DNA from: an uncultured Clostridia bacterium
GTDB lineage: Bacteria; Bacillota; Clostridia; Lachnospirales; Anaerotignaceae
Direction of reading: 5' to 3'
DNA length: 17,446 nucleotides
NCBI GenBank assembly: GCA_910586765.1
Contig: CAJUJJ010000044.1
Coordinates: 1-17,446 of the forward strand
Within the stretch, counting starts at the first letter, position 1. Each line of letters begins with the position of its first letter. Position numbers and translations under genes: made by a program. Below the pieces are notes generated by a model. It ran no database searches. It was not told the DNA's origin and saw only the letters and a list, made by a program, of their open reading frames with translations. Positions 6,563-13,529 of this stretch are shown one piece after another.

Positions 6563-7930
6563 TTATAAATTTGGAGAATATCTGAATTTATATACAAAAT
6601 AAATTTTCTCCAAGCTATCAATATCATCTGCATAAATGTTAAACCAAGCACTATCTCCTTGTGGTAAATTGTTTTTATCTATTTCAATATATCCGCCTTC
6701 TAAAAGTTTCCCTTCTGTGTGCATAAGAGAAAGTAAATTCCCTATTGCTATCATTACTGTTGCTCTGCCATCACCATCATTATTGATTTTTGTTCTTTTA
6801 ATTTTTTTCCAACCTTCATCTTCTTCTCCTTGAGGCATATTGAGTGTTGTAATAGCACTTTCTATCCACACATTACCACTAGAGGAGGTGCTAAATGTCA
6901 ACATACCAGCGTCAATACTTTGTTCATATTGGCTATTTGTGAGCATTTCCAGTACATCTGTCATACCTGTTACGACTTTATGTGTCAAACTTTGATTACA
7001 AGCAGTAGAAGCTACCATTGCTGCAACTCTTGCTGCTGCCCTCACTCCTTCTAATGGCTGTCCTAATGTATCTATTGCACCGCCTCCTACATATATCACA
7101 TTGTAAGCATTTATCGCTTTTGCATGTGCTAGTCTTGTTTCAAACGGTACACTAGTACTTTCTGCAATCACTGCAAAGGGCAATATATTCCCATCATTGT
7201 ATATTTTTTGTATAAATGCTGTCAAAAGGGTATGCACTGCAACACTTTCTGTATCAATACAAATAGCATTAAACACATAAGGTTCTAACAATGTAAAAGC
7301 ATTAGAATAGTCTGCATTCGTAATAGTGGGATTTGTGCCGCATAGAAAATCTGTTTGTCCTACTTCTGCTAATGCTGCATTGCCTTGATATTGTTCTACT
7401 TTTGAAAATACAAAATAGTTTGATTTTTTAGAAACTTCTAAAAAACTGTCAATTTCATTTTCTGTAGTATCAAACACTATTCTTTCTAATTCTATAGTGT
7501 CCTCTAATACAATAAATTCTTTTGTATTTTCTTCTCCCAATACATTCCTTATAATGTAACTTAGCTGTCTATCTCCTTCACTTTTTGCTGTCATAGTAAC
7601 CGCTTCAGCACTTTCTGCATCTAAAAGTATTGTTTGTCCCTTTGTGCCTCCTGAGCCTAATCTAACACAATATACCTTTTTTGCTCCTCCTGTAAATATT
7701 TCAGTTAAAAGAGATACTGTACCATTTTCTCCACCATTTCCTAATACTGCTATCGCTTGTTCTATGCTCTCAAATGTATGTACTTTATTTCTCTCTCCCC
7801 AGTTAGAGCGAATACAACAAGCTACAATACCATCTGTTGCTCCTGCAATAGATACACCGCCTACATTTTCATATCTTTGATATACACCAGGACGTTTTTT
7901 ACTTTCTCCTACTGTAAAAAATATTCCCAT
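6563..7930 (-). CDS. Contractile tail sheath protein (XkdK-like)
   Basis: 455 residues from an ATG with GGAGGTG six bases upstream. The N-terminus (KKRPGVYQRYENVGG, then GIVACCIRSNWGERNKV) and the C-terminus (LEKIYFVYKFRYSPNL) are typical of phage tail sheath proteins, as is IFTGGAKKVYCVRLGSGG. The protein surrounds the tail tube and contracts to drive DNA injection, which identifies the phage as a myovirus-type. The length fits the XkdK group. The preceding small gene stops four bases before this start, inside the ribosome site region, so the two are probably coupled. Confidence 0.9.
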   Translation of the reverse strand: MGIFFTVGESKKRPGVYQRYENVGGVSIAGATDGIVACCIRSNWGERNKVHTFESIEQAIAVLGNGGENGTVSLLTEIFTGGAKKVYCVRLGSGGTKGQTILLDAESAEAVTMTAKSEGDRQLSYIIRNVLGEENTKEFIVLEDTIELERIVFDTTENEIDSFLEVSKKSNYFVFSKVEQYQGNAALAEVGQTDFLCGTNPTITNADYSNAFTLLEPYVFNAICIDTESVAVHTLLTAFIQKIYNDGNILPFAVIAESTSVPFETRLAHAKAINAYNVIYVGGGAIDTLGQPLEGVRAAARVAAMVASTACNQSLTHKVVTGMTDVLEMLTNSQYEQSIDAGMLTFSTSSSGNVWIESAITTLNMPQGEEDEGWKKIKRTKINNDGDGRATVMIAIGNLLSLMHTEGKLLEGGYIEIDKNNLPQGDSAWFNIYADDIDSLEKIYFVYKFRYSPNL

Positions 7931-7933
7931 ACT

Positions 7934-8167
7934 TTACACCTCCATTTCTAAAAATGACTTTACTATTTTTTTTGCTTGTTCTTGTGTTGCCTGCTTCACA
8001 TCAGATAGTTGAAAAGCTGCTAATACACACTCTGGTTTTGTTTGAAATAACTGCTCTGCTTGTGAAACAAATTCCTCAACACTATATTCTTGTTTTTTTA
8101 TTTCTTGCTTTGGTTTGCTTTTTATTTCTTCTTTTTTTAACTCTATCTCTTTTTCTTTTTTATCCAT
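7934..8167 (-). CDS. Small conserved tail-cluster protein upstream of the sheath
   Basis: 77 residues from the ATG at 8167, chosen because AAGGAG lies seven bases upstream; the longer frame to 8188 would overlap the previous gene without a ribosome site. Residues 1-25 are a lysine/glutamate-rich helix. Residues 28-77 (YSVEEFVSQAEQLFQTKPE to KKIVKSFLEMEV) form a small helical domain of the kind often encoded just before the sheath in Bacillota contractile phages. Its biochemical role is not known to me; position suggests a tail assembly or chaperone-like role. Confidence 0.7.
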   Translation of the reverse strand: MDKKEKEIELKKEEIKSKPKQEIKKQEYSVEEFVSQAEQLFQTKPECVLAAFQLSDVKQATQEQAKKIVKSFLEMEV

Positions 8168-8171
8168 TTTT

Positions 8172-9044
8172 TCAACTCCTTTTTTCAAATGTAGCGTGGT
8201 TTAATTTTGTTTTTTCTGGTTCTTTTCTTAGTATGCCGTATTGTCCTATTACAGTAATCTGTCCCATAAAAGGCTCATTTGCTACACTTTCTTGCAATCC
8301 CATAACCAAAAAAGGAGAGCCGTTTTGCATAACCGTTTCTCCTTCTATCGCAATATCTCTGTATATTGCAGTAATCCACTTTCTTGTTTCTTCCACATTA
8401 GAAGAAAACACTACTATATTTAATACCTCTTCCAACCAAGCCATAGCATAGCTTGTTTTCATATTTTTACTACTTTCTTTTTTTACAAATACAATAGGAT
8501 TTTTTGCAGTAGCATACAGTTTTTGATTGACTTCATCATATCCCAATAATATACAGTTAGGCTGATACTCTTTTATAAATGAATTCATAGCCCAAACGGG
8601 GCAAGGAGAAATGCCCTCTTGTTTTGAAAAGCGATACACATCAAAATACACTCTCGCACCAAACACAACAGGTTCTGTTTCTTCTGTTTCAAAGCTATCT
8701 GTTCTATCCCATACTGCACAATAACTCTCTGTTTTTTCTGTCAAAAAAAGCCCCTCAAACATTGCAACCACTTCTTTTGCTATGTCTTCTGGAGCTTTTT
8801 TATTTTCATTTGTGCAATAAATATCTATTGCCATAATACCGTCTGTTTTTCTTTCTGCATGATACCTCCATTCTATGTTGTATACCATTCTAGGAAAAGA
8901 ACACTTATCTTTCCAATTTTCCATCATATCATGAGGCAACATTTGATAAAATATTGCTGGTTGTTTTGCATAACTAGCTAATTCTTTTTTTAATACTTCA
9001 CTTTGTTTTAAAACTTCATAAAATAACGTTTCTATCATATTCAT
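8172..9044 (-). CDS. Probable tail terminator/completion protein, two-domain
   Basis: About 290 residues from the ATG at 9044; a TTG at 9047 overlapping the previous stop is also possible. Position between the gp10-like gene and the sheath is that of the tail terminator, which caps the growing tail tube and joins it to the head. Residues 1-145 (IETLFYEVLKQSE, IEWRYHAERKTDGIMAIDIY, PVVFGARVYFDVYRF) look like a complete terminator domain. Residues about 150-291 (NPIVFVKKES, WITAIYRDIAIEGETVMQNG, NEPFMGQITVIGQYGIL) form a second beta-rich unit with a similar ending. The protein is about twice the usual length of about 150, suggesting a tandem duplication or fusion. No frameshift or odd base composition is visible. 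Confidence 0.65.
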   Translation of the reverse strand: MNMIETLFYEVLKQSEVLKKELASYAKQPAIFYQMLPHDMMENWKDKCSFPRMVYNIEWRYHAERKTDGIMAIDIYCTNENKKAPEDIAKEVVAMFEGLFLTEKTESYCAVWDRTDSFETEETEPVVFGARVYFDVYRFSKQEGISPCPVWAMNSFIKEYQPNCILLGYDEVNQKLYATAKNPIVFVKKESSKNMKTSYAMAWLEEVLNIVVFSSNVEETRKWITAIYRDIAIEGETVMQNGSPFLVMGLQESVANEPFMGQITVIGQYGILRKEPEKTKLNHATFEKRS

Positions 9045-9559
9045 CAACCTTTAGAAATTCGATATTGTTTTTGGAATATTTGTATTACTTTAGGGAGTGC
9101 AGCTTCTATTGTTTTTTGTTTAAATGGTCTTGGAGCAATCCTTTCTGTACCATTTTCAAGCAAATCCCCTAACAAATAACCATTTACCTGTAAATCACTT
9201 TCTGTAATAGCATGTATTACTAAATTGTTTCCTATTTTATCTCCATAAGTACGCCTTTTAAAAGATTTTTGTAATGTACCAAATCGCAATGCTGGAGGCT
9301 CGCCAGGTGCAGAAGCAGTATATACCACACCTCCTTTTTTAGATTTTCTTCTACCTTTTTTAGAGTTTTGAGATTTTCCACTTGTTTTATTGACTTTGTA
9401 AACACGTCCTGAACGCTGTCCAGAAAGCACTTTTTTCACTTCATTTGTCAATACATTTGCTGCTTCATATCCCCTTTGTTTTGCTTTTTGTTCTATTTCT
9501 TCTACTGTTTTGTTTACAATCACATCAATTTCATTCATTGCCTGTTTGTAGTCTCCCAT
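9044..9559 (-). CDS. HK97 gp10-like neck/tail completion protein
   Basis: 171 residues from the ATG at 9559. Upstream in-frame TTG 9628 would add 23 residues but has no ribosome site; AGGAG is present before 9559, though only two bases away, so the start is not certain. The middle has the signature of HK97 gp10/SPP1 gp17-type proteins: VVYTASAPGEPPALRFGTLQKSF, then LLENGTERIAPRPF, and a final helix. These proteins act at the head-tail joint before the tail terminator. A very basic stretch (SQNSKKGRRKSKKG) precedes the signature. The gene overlaps the next by the TGA/ATG arrangement. The 110-base gap upstream is odd for this packed cluster. Confidence 0.75.
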   Translation of the reverse strand: MGDYKQAMNEIDVIVNKTVEEIEQKAKQRGYEAANVLTNEVKKVLSGQRSGRVYKVNKTSGKSQNSKKGRRKSKKGGVVYTASAPGEPPALRFGTLQKSFKRRTYGDKIGNNLVIHAITESDLQVNGYLLGDLLENGTERIAPRPFKQKTIEAALPKVIQIFQKQYRISKG

Positions 9560-9621
9560 TTCTCCTAACCCTTTCTTAATTAGTGAGTATATTTGACGCT
9601 TATGAAAGTTGCGACCAAGTG

Positions 9622-9651
9622 TTGACAAAGTAACACAGGAGCAACTGTAAT
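9622..9651 (+). promoter_or_regulatory. Possible antisense promoter in the adaptor-gp10 gap
   Basis: TTGACA at 9622-9627 and TGTAAT at 9646-9651, 18 bases apart, resemble a sigma-70 promoter pointing against the operon. TTGACA also recurs on the minus strand (TGTCAA at 9651-9656), so the whole segment is an imperfect dyad. Sequence match only. Confidence 0.25.
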
Positions 9652-9667
9652 GTCAAAATACGAACGG

Positions 9668-9690
9668 TTTTTCATACGAAGTATGAAAAA
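9668..9690. repeat. Perfect 10-bp hairpin overlapping the closure-protein stop
   Basis: TTTTTCATAC (9668-9677), loop GAA, GTATGAAAAA (9681-9690). On the minus strand the hairpin encodes the last residues and the TGA stop of the upstream gene. It could act as a bidirectional terminator or an mRNA processing element; the T tract precedes the stem on the coding strand, so it is not a classic terminator for the operon. Confidence 0.6.
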
Positions 9691-10025
9691 AATTTCCTAT
9701 TATTACAATATACTATTGTAAATATACCTACTTCTCCAGGTTCTTCTACACTTTCTACATCATACCTTTGCCCATTGTGCACTAATATATCTTCTGGCTG
9801 TACTTCTGTTGTCCCTCTCACTACAACAGTATGACTTGCAGTATGTTCTATTTGTTTCCACTTATATTTTTCTTTTTGACTGATAGCTGAAAGAGAGCCT
9901 TTTATTTCTGTGATATATTCCAAATTTTCATTGTCATATATCACTCGCCCTCTTTCATCTGTTTGTGCTTTTTTTCTGTAAACAGAAAATGCTTTTAACT
10001 GCTGTCCTGGTCTAAACAATATCAT
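9672..10025 (-). CDS. Head closure / head-tail joining protein (SPP1 gp16-like)
   Basis: 117 residues from an ATG just after the stop of the adaptor gene, with GTGGTGAT as the ribosome site. The small beta-barrel pattern MILFRPGQQLKAFSVYRKK, SLSAISQKEKYKWKQ, TTEVQPEDILVHNGQRYDVE, IFTIVYCNN matches the head-tail joining (closure) proteins that follow the gp6-like adaptor. It seals the head connector before tail attachment. The last residues, RKFFSYFV, are unlike the usual end of the family and are encoded by a perfect hairpin, suggesting that the original C-terminus was replaced by an inserted sequence. Confidence 0.75.
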   Translation of the reverse strand: MILFRPGQQLKAFSVYRKKAQTDERGRVIYDNENLEYITEIKGSLSAISQKEKYKWKQIEHTASHTVVVRGTTEVQPEDILVHNGQRYDVESVEEPGEVGIFTIVYCNNRKFFSYFV

Positions 10026-10029
10026 ACTA

Positions 10030-10425
10030 TCACCACGCCTTCGGATTTTGCTGCATACCTAAATAGAAATATGGTTTTGTTTCATTTGTGTTTGTTGTTT
10101 TTGATGTAAAACTACTTGCCTGTTGTTTTTTTTCTAATTCATCTAGCATAGATTTAAAATGTTTGTATCTATCAGAAAGGCTCAAACTCATATCACTTAC
10201 TTTATAATCTACTTCATAACACAATTTCATCACAATAGCTTTTAAACATTCTATTTTTGCCTTTTGCCATGTGTTATATTGTGCCAATATCGCTGCATAT
10301 TCTTCATCACAAAGCACACAAGTATCAGCACCACCTTCTGTCATAGTATCGCCTAATTCAAAACGCATTTTGTCAATGCCGTTTTCTGTAATGTTTTCTG
10401 GACAATAGCTGTATGTTTTTGCCAT
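10030..10425 (-). CDS. Head-tail connector/adaptor protein (gp6-like position)
   Basis: 131 residues from an ATG preceded by AAGGA about ten bases upstream. The N-terminus (YSYCPENITENGIDKMRFEL, then GDTM) followed by LCDEEYAAIL is a pattern I know from clostridial phage adaptor proteins encoded between capsid and head closure genes. The rest is helical, with LKAIVMKLCYEVDYKVSD, SLSLSDRYKHFKSML, and a C-terminal YFYLGMQQNPKAW. The adaptor binds the portal and provides the docking ring for the closure protein. The exact family is inferred from pattern and position. Confidence 0.7.
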   Translation of the reverse strand: MAKTYSYCPENITENGIDKMRFELGDTMTEGGADTCVLCDEEYAAILAQYNTWQKAKIECLKAIVMKLCYEVDYKVSDMSLSLSDRYKHFKSMLDELEKKQQASSFTSKTTNTNETKPYFYLGMQQNPKAW

Positions 10426-10431
10426 ATCACA

Positions 10432-10782
10432 TCATTCCTTTTGTAGTAGTAGTTCTACAATATCTGCTTTTGTCATACTCTGCTTGACTTCTATTCCTTT
10501 TTGTTCTGCCATTTGCTCTAATTCTTCCTTTTTATATTGTAGTAATTGTTCTTTTGTTTGTAGTGATATTTCTGGTTGTTGCTCTTCTGTAATCTCACTT
10601 GTTTCTTCTTGCTGTTGCTCTTCTGAAATTTGGCTTATTTCTTCTACTTCTGTTACTGCCAATACACCACATCTTAACAACTTATTTATCATATCTTTAT
10701 CAATGACATTTTCTGGTATTTCTTCTCCTTTTTGATAACTTTTATCAAATCTCATTGCTTTTTGTGCAATATATTTTTTCAT
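10432..10782 (-). CDS. Small capsid-module protein with SAP/HeH-like C-terminus
   Basis: 116 residues from the ATG at 10782, chosen because AGGAG is nine bases upstream; GTG 10788 is in frame but poorly placed. Residues 1-45 (KKYIAQKAMRFDKSYQKGEE, then NKLLRCGVL) are a small beta domain often seen after major capsid genes. Residues 46-76 are a Glu/Gln-rich linker with repeated EEQQ. Residues 78-116 (LLQYKKEELEQMAEQKGIEV, then TKADIVELLL) resemble a SAP/HeH or Rho N-terminal-like nucleic-acid-binding helix pair. It may link head shell to DNA or connector, but its role is not established. Confidence 0.7.
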   Translation of the reverse strand: MKKYIAQKAMRFDKSYQKGEEIPENVIDKDMINKLLRCGVLAVTEVEEISQISEEQQQEETSEITEEQQPEISLQTKEQLLQYKKEELEQMAEQKGIEVKQSMTKADIVELLLQKE

Positions 10783-10794
10783 CAACACTCACTC

Positions 10795-11823
10795 CTAGCT
10801 AACACAATCTTTTAAATAAAATGCCATATCGTCACCTGTCTTTTTCATATCATAGGCACAAATACCTTCTATAAATTCAGTATGTGTACCACTTTCTCCT
10901 TGAAAATGACTAAATACTACGGGCTGACCATTTCCTAATGCGTCCCAGCTAAATGTATATCCTGCTGATGGCTCGTCAATGTGTGGTGTGTCTGGTGCAT
11001 ATAATAATAACGCTCCTTTGGCATCACATATAAATTCCATTTTTGGCTCTTGTCCTAATTCCGCCGTATTATAAGAACTATCCAATACTACAACCTCATT
11101 CAATCCGAATAATTCTGCTAATGCCCTTTCATTTACTGTAGCAGGATTTAATGTACTTCCTCCGAATTTTACTCTTTCCAATATCATAGCATTTGACTTT
11201 AATGCTGTAAAAGTATCTACTCCTAACGCCAATTTATTAGGCTTTCTTCTGCCTTCTCTCTGTATCTGAACACAAAGACTATCAAATAACTGTATAGGGT
11301 CTGCATTGTCATTGTCAAACTGATAAAACTGTTTTGCTGTAGGTGTTGCAGTTACTCCTTCTAATTCATTTTGCCATACACCTGCTTTAAAAAATGCTTT
11401 AGAAAACATCACATCTAAATGGGTATTCATTTTTTCTGTTGCTGCAATGGTTTTTGCTTTTCTAGGGTCTATCATTCCAACCACGCCTGCTCTTGTATAG
11501 TTCAATGCTGTAATCTGGTCTATTCCCATAATAATCTGGTCTACTTTGCAGCTGTAGGTATCTTCATCATTTCCCATAATAGAAGGTTCTACTTTTCCAA
11601 AAGCTGGTTTTCTTTTCACATCATCTCTTGCAAGTGTTGCCTTATCATACTTGTAATAGTGTCCTGTTGCTGTTGGAACAGGCACTCTTGGGAACAGACG
11701 CAAGCCTTTTGCTACATTTTCTGGTTTTTGTAAGTATGCGATAGACATATTTGTTAAATACATATTTGGCTTCCAATTTCCTGTTGCGATTTCTTTTGCT
11801 ATTTTATCTGGTGTTAGTTTCAT
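10795..11823 (-). CDS. Major capsid protein (phage E family)
   Basis: 342 residues from an ATG seven bases after AGGAGG. It forms the icosahedral shell. Family features of the lambda gpE-type major capsid proteins are visible: LRLFPRVPVPTATGHYYKYD near the N-terminus, the axial segment LFDSLCVQIQREGRRKPNKL with ALGVDTFTAL, LAELFGLNEVVVLDSSYNTA, and near the end GALLLYAPDTPHIDEPS and FSHFQGESGTHTEFIEG. It follows the cement protein gene and precedes the SAP-like and adaptor genes, the normal capsid order. The length is typical. Confidence 0.85.
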   Translation of the reverse strand: MKLTPDKIAKEIATGNWKPNMYLTNMSIAYLQKPENVAKGLRLFPRVPVPTATGHYYKYDKATLARDDVKRKPAFGKVEPSIMGNDEDTYSCKVDQIIMGIDQITALNYTRAGVVGMIDPRKAKTIAATEKMNTHLDVMFSKAFFKAGVWQNELEGVTATPTAKQFYQFDNDNADPIQLFDSLCVQIQREGRRKPNKLALGVDTFTALKSNAMILERVKFGGSTLNPATVNERALAELFGLNEVVVLDSSYNTAELGQEPKMEFICDAKGALLLYAPDTPHIDEPSAGYTFSWDALGNGQPVVFSHFQGESGTHTEFIEGICAYDMKKTGDDMAFYLKDCVS

Positions 11824-11866
11824 TTCATATCCTCCTTTTATTCCTTATTAAAACATTAAAACTTCG

Positions 11867-11888
11867 CTTCCTTTTTCAAAAAAGGAAG
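11867..11888 (-). other. Intercistronic hairpin between cement and capsid genes
   Basis: CTTCCTTTT, 4-base loop, AAAAGGAAG form a perfect 9-bp stem beginning one base after the cement-gene stop. No U tract follows, so it is not a standard terminator. It could stabilise or process the mRNA to raise capsid expression. Confidence 0.5.
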
Positions 11889-12284
11889 TTAAGCTTTATA
11901 ACCACACTTTCTAATATCTACTTGTATTACTTCGTCTTCTGCTGTTGCATTTGCCATAGCATAGCCTATTACAAATTTACCAGCAGTTGCTGGTATCACT
12001 CTACCTTGTGTATCTGTCATTACTTCTTGCCCTTTTTTGATTTCTGCACCTGCCTTACAATATCCAATATCTTTTATCTGTACTGTGACATCATCTCCAG
12101 CAGATAGTTTTTGTGTTGTTTCTGGTAACAATATTCCTGCTACAATTTCTCCTTCTGTACTACACAATACTACAGCACCATTTTCATCATACTTTACAGC
12201 ACAAAAAGCATCATTTTCCATTTCTGCACCTACTATTTCAGCAACTACAGAAGATGTGTTAATACTTGCTCCCATATAATTCAT
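11889..12284 (-). CDS. Capsid cement/decoration protein (DUF2190-like)
   Basis: 131 residues from an ATG nine bases after AGGAG. The protein is beta-rich and small, with IVAGILLPETTQKLSAGDD, VQIKDIGYCKAGAEIKKGQE, TDTQGRVIPATAGKFVIGYA and a C-terminal VIQVDIRKCGYKA. This fits the capsid cement proteins that stabilise the expanded shell and are commonly encoded just before the E-type major capsid gene. It is the first gene of the capsid block; two terminators and a lipoprotein gene precede it, so its promoter is unclear. A role as DUF2190 rather than a lambda gpD homologue is inferred from the sequence pattern. Confidence 0.75.
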   Translation of the reverse strand: MNYMGASINTSSVVAEIVGAEMENDAFCAVKYDENGAVVLCSTEGEIVAGILLPETTQKLSAGDDVTVQIKDIGYCKAGAEIKKGQEVMTDTQGRVIPATAGKFVIGYAMANATAEDEVIQVDIRKCGYKA

Positions 12285-12324
12285 ACTATTCCACTCCTTT
12301 TTATTTTATAATTATTTATCAATG

Positions 12325-12352
12325 AAAAAGACACCCTACAAAGAGTGCCTTA
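12325..12352 (-). terminator. Rho-independent terminator upstream of the capsid block
   Basis: On the minus strand AAGGCACTC, loop TTTGTA, GGGTGTCTT form a 9-bp stem with two G-U pairs followed by TTTTT. It lies about 40 bases before the cement start and about 80 bases after another terminator. Confidence 0.7.
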
Positions 12353-12387
12353 ATATCATTCATTATTTCTATATAATATTTGCAATG

Positions 12388-12417
12388 TCATAAAATTATC
12401 TTTTTTTGTATTTTCAT
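12388..12417 (-). CDS. Possible leader peptide or gene remnant
   Basis: A nine-codon frame, MKIQKKIIL followed by TGA, starts five bases after GAGGGG. It lies between the two terminators. It may be a translated leader controlling the downstream terminator, or the start of a decayed lipoprotein-type gene, since its basic-hydrophobic sequence resembles the beginning of a signal peptide. The only support is the ribosome site and position. Confidence 0.25.
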   Translation of the reverse strand: MKIQKKIIL

Positions 12418-12429
12418 TTTATCCCCTCA

Positions 12430-12464
12430 TTAAAAAACGCCTACAGCCAGTGTAGACGTTTTTA
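12430..12464 (-). terminator. Rho-independent terminator after the lipoprotein gene
   Basis: On the minus strand AAAAACGTCTACA pairs with TGTAGGCGTTTTT across loop CTGGC, with one U-G pair, and a T tract follows. It begins about 12 bases after the lipoprotein stop. Confidence 0.85.
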
Positions 12465-12475
12465 TTATTTAAAAT

Positions 12476-13453
12476 TTATTTGTTCTCATAAGAATAAACT
12501 TTTGTCCAAATTTTATTTACTTCATCAATAGAAATTCCATATTTTTCAGATGTTAACTTATCACAATAATCTTCATAAGTATGTTCAAGATAACCTTGTT
12601 TATAGGCTTTATAATTTCCGTCTACCATTTCTTCACTAATACCAAAATAACTTGCTATTTCGCTAACAGATGGCTCTTGAGAAGTATCTGCTCCTATTTC
12701 CAATAAATCATTGATATAATTATAAATTTCTATTTCACGCTCTGTTGGTGTAGAAGTATCTGTAATAGTTTCATTTTGGCTAGTTTTGTTATTACTTTCT
12801 TTTATGATTTGTTTCTCTATTTCCATAAGTGGAACTGCAGCAAAAGTCATCATTTTTAATTCATCATTATAAGAAAAAGCATATTTCATTTTTTCACCAT
12901 ATACATATTGTTCTTCATTTGTTTCCATTGCATCATCAAAAGCTTTAAACATATTATCTATAAATTCATCTGGTTTTTTAGAATCCTCACAGATTGTTGC
13001 TATTAAATGTGAAAGTATAACTGCATGATTATATTCTTCCTGTGTTTCTAAAAAATTGTCTACTACAACTCCAACAAAATTTTCTTCATTCTCAAGTTTT
13101 GCTAATGTAATACGTGACGTATCAACAAATGTCGTATATACTTCCTCTGAATTATTTCCAATTTGTTTTATTTCATGCTTCCACTCTTCTATTTTTGAAA
13201 TATTTGTTATATCTGAATCTATATTTGTTGCAATAAAATTGAATTGTTCCTTAAAAAGTTCTGTATTAATGGCAAGTCTTTCTCCCTTTACTTCAACAGC
13301 TACATTACTTTCTTCTTGCTTAGTTGTATCTTTAATTGTTTCTTCTACTGAATTTGTTACTTCTTGTTCACCTTTTGTTTCATTGTTTGTACAGCCTGTA
13401 GCTATCGTAACACATAAAATACATATCTCTATAAAATATATCAGTTTTTTCAA
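12476..13453 (-). CDS. Predicted lipoprotein, probable prophage cargo (moron) gene
   Basis: 325 residues from TTG 13453, chosen because AGGGGG lies seven bases upstream and the product then begins as a signal peptide. Residues 2-17 are basic then hydrophobic (KKLIYFIEICILCVTI), followed by lipobox-like ATGC with Cys21. Residues 22-60 are a Glu/Thr-rich spacer. The body is acidic, with no enzyme motif I recognise. The C-terminus carries two similar segments, IASYFGISEEMVDGNYKAY (about 266-284) and LTSEKYGISIDEVNKIWTKV (about 300-319). It should be anchored to the outer face of the host membrane. It sits between tape measure and capsid genes with its own terminator and a possible promoter, the layout of a moron expressed by the prophage, for example for superinfection exclusion or host surface change. 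That function is inference. Confidence 0.75.
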   Translation of the reverse strand: MKKLIYFIEICILCVTIATGCTNNETKGEQEVTNSVEETIKDTTKQEESNVAVEVKGERLAINTELFKEQFNFIATNIDSDITNISKIEEWKHEIKQIGNNSEEVYTTFVDTSRITLAKLENEENFVGVVVDNFLETQEEYNHAVILSHLIATICEDSKKPDEFIDNMFKAFDDAMETNEEQYVYGEKMKYAFSYNDELKMMTFAAVPLMEIEKQIIKESNNKTSQNETITDTSTPTEREIEIYNYINDLLEIGADTSQEPSVSEIASYFGISEEMVDGNYKAYKQGYLEHTYEDYCDKLTSEKYGISIDEVNKIWTKVYSYENK

Positions 13454-13471
13454 AATAACGCCCCCTATAAT

Positions 13472-13491
13472 ATAATTATTCAATTATTATA
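13472..13491 (-). promoter_or_regulatory. Possible promoter/operator of the lipoprotein gene
   Basis: The inverted repeat ATAATT-ATTC-AATTAT (13472-13487) overlaps a minus-strand TATAAT (13491-13486) about 20 bases before the ribosome site. No good -35 hexamer is found at 16-18 bases, so a promoter is only suggested. Confidence 0.3.
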
Positions 13492-13529
13492 AGATAACTA
13501 TATCATAGGAGTTGTCATTTTTCAACAAA

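Noticed and set aside
7954..8451. 165-codon open frame on the plus strand
   Set aside because: It is antisense to two well-supported genes. It is rich in Leu, Phe and Ser as expected for the reverse of AT-rich coding sequence, and has no ribosome site.
9560..9628. Upstream TTG start for the gp10-like protein
   Set aside because: The frame is open from there, but no ribosome site precedes the TTG, and the extra residues fall in the odd inserted segment.
9650..9721. Plus-strand 23-codon frame with AGGAG at eight bases
   Set aside because: The only nearby promoter match has its -10 over the ATG, so its transcript would start inside the frame. It is kept only as part of the odd-insert observation.
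13056..13475. 139-codon plus-strand open frame opposite the lipoprotein
   Set aside because: Ser/Thr/Phe-rich shadow of the Glu/Lys-rich coding strand; the lipoprotein has a ribosome site, signal peptide and terminator, and this frame has none.
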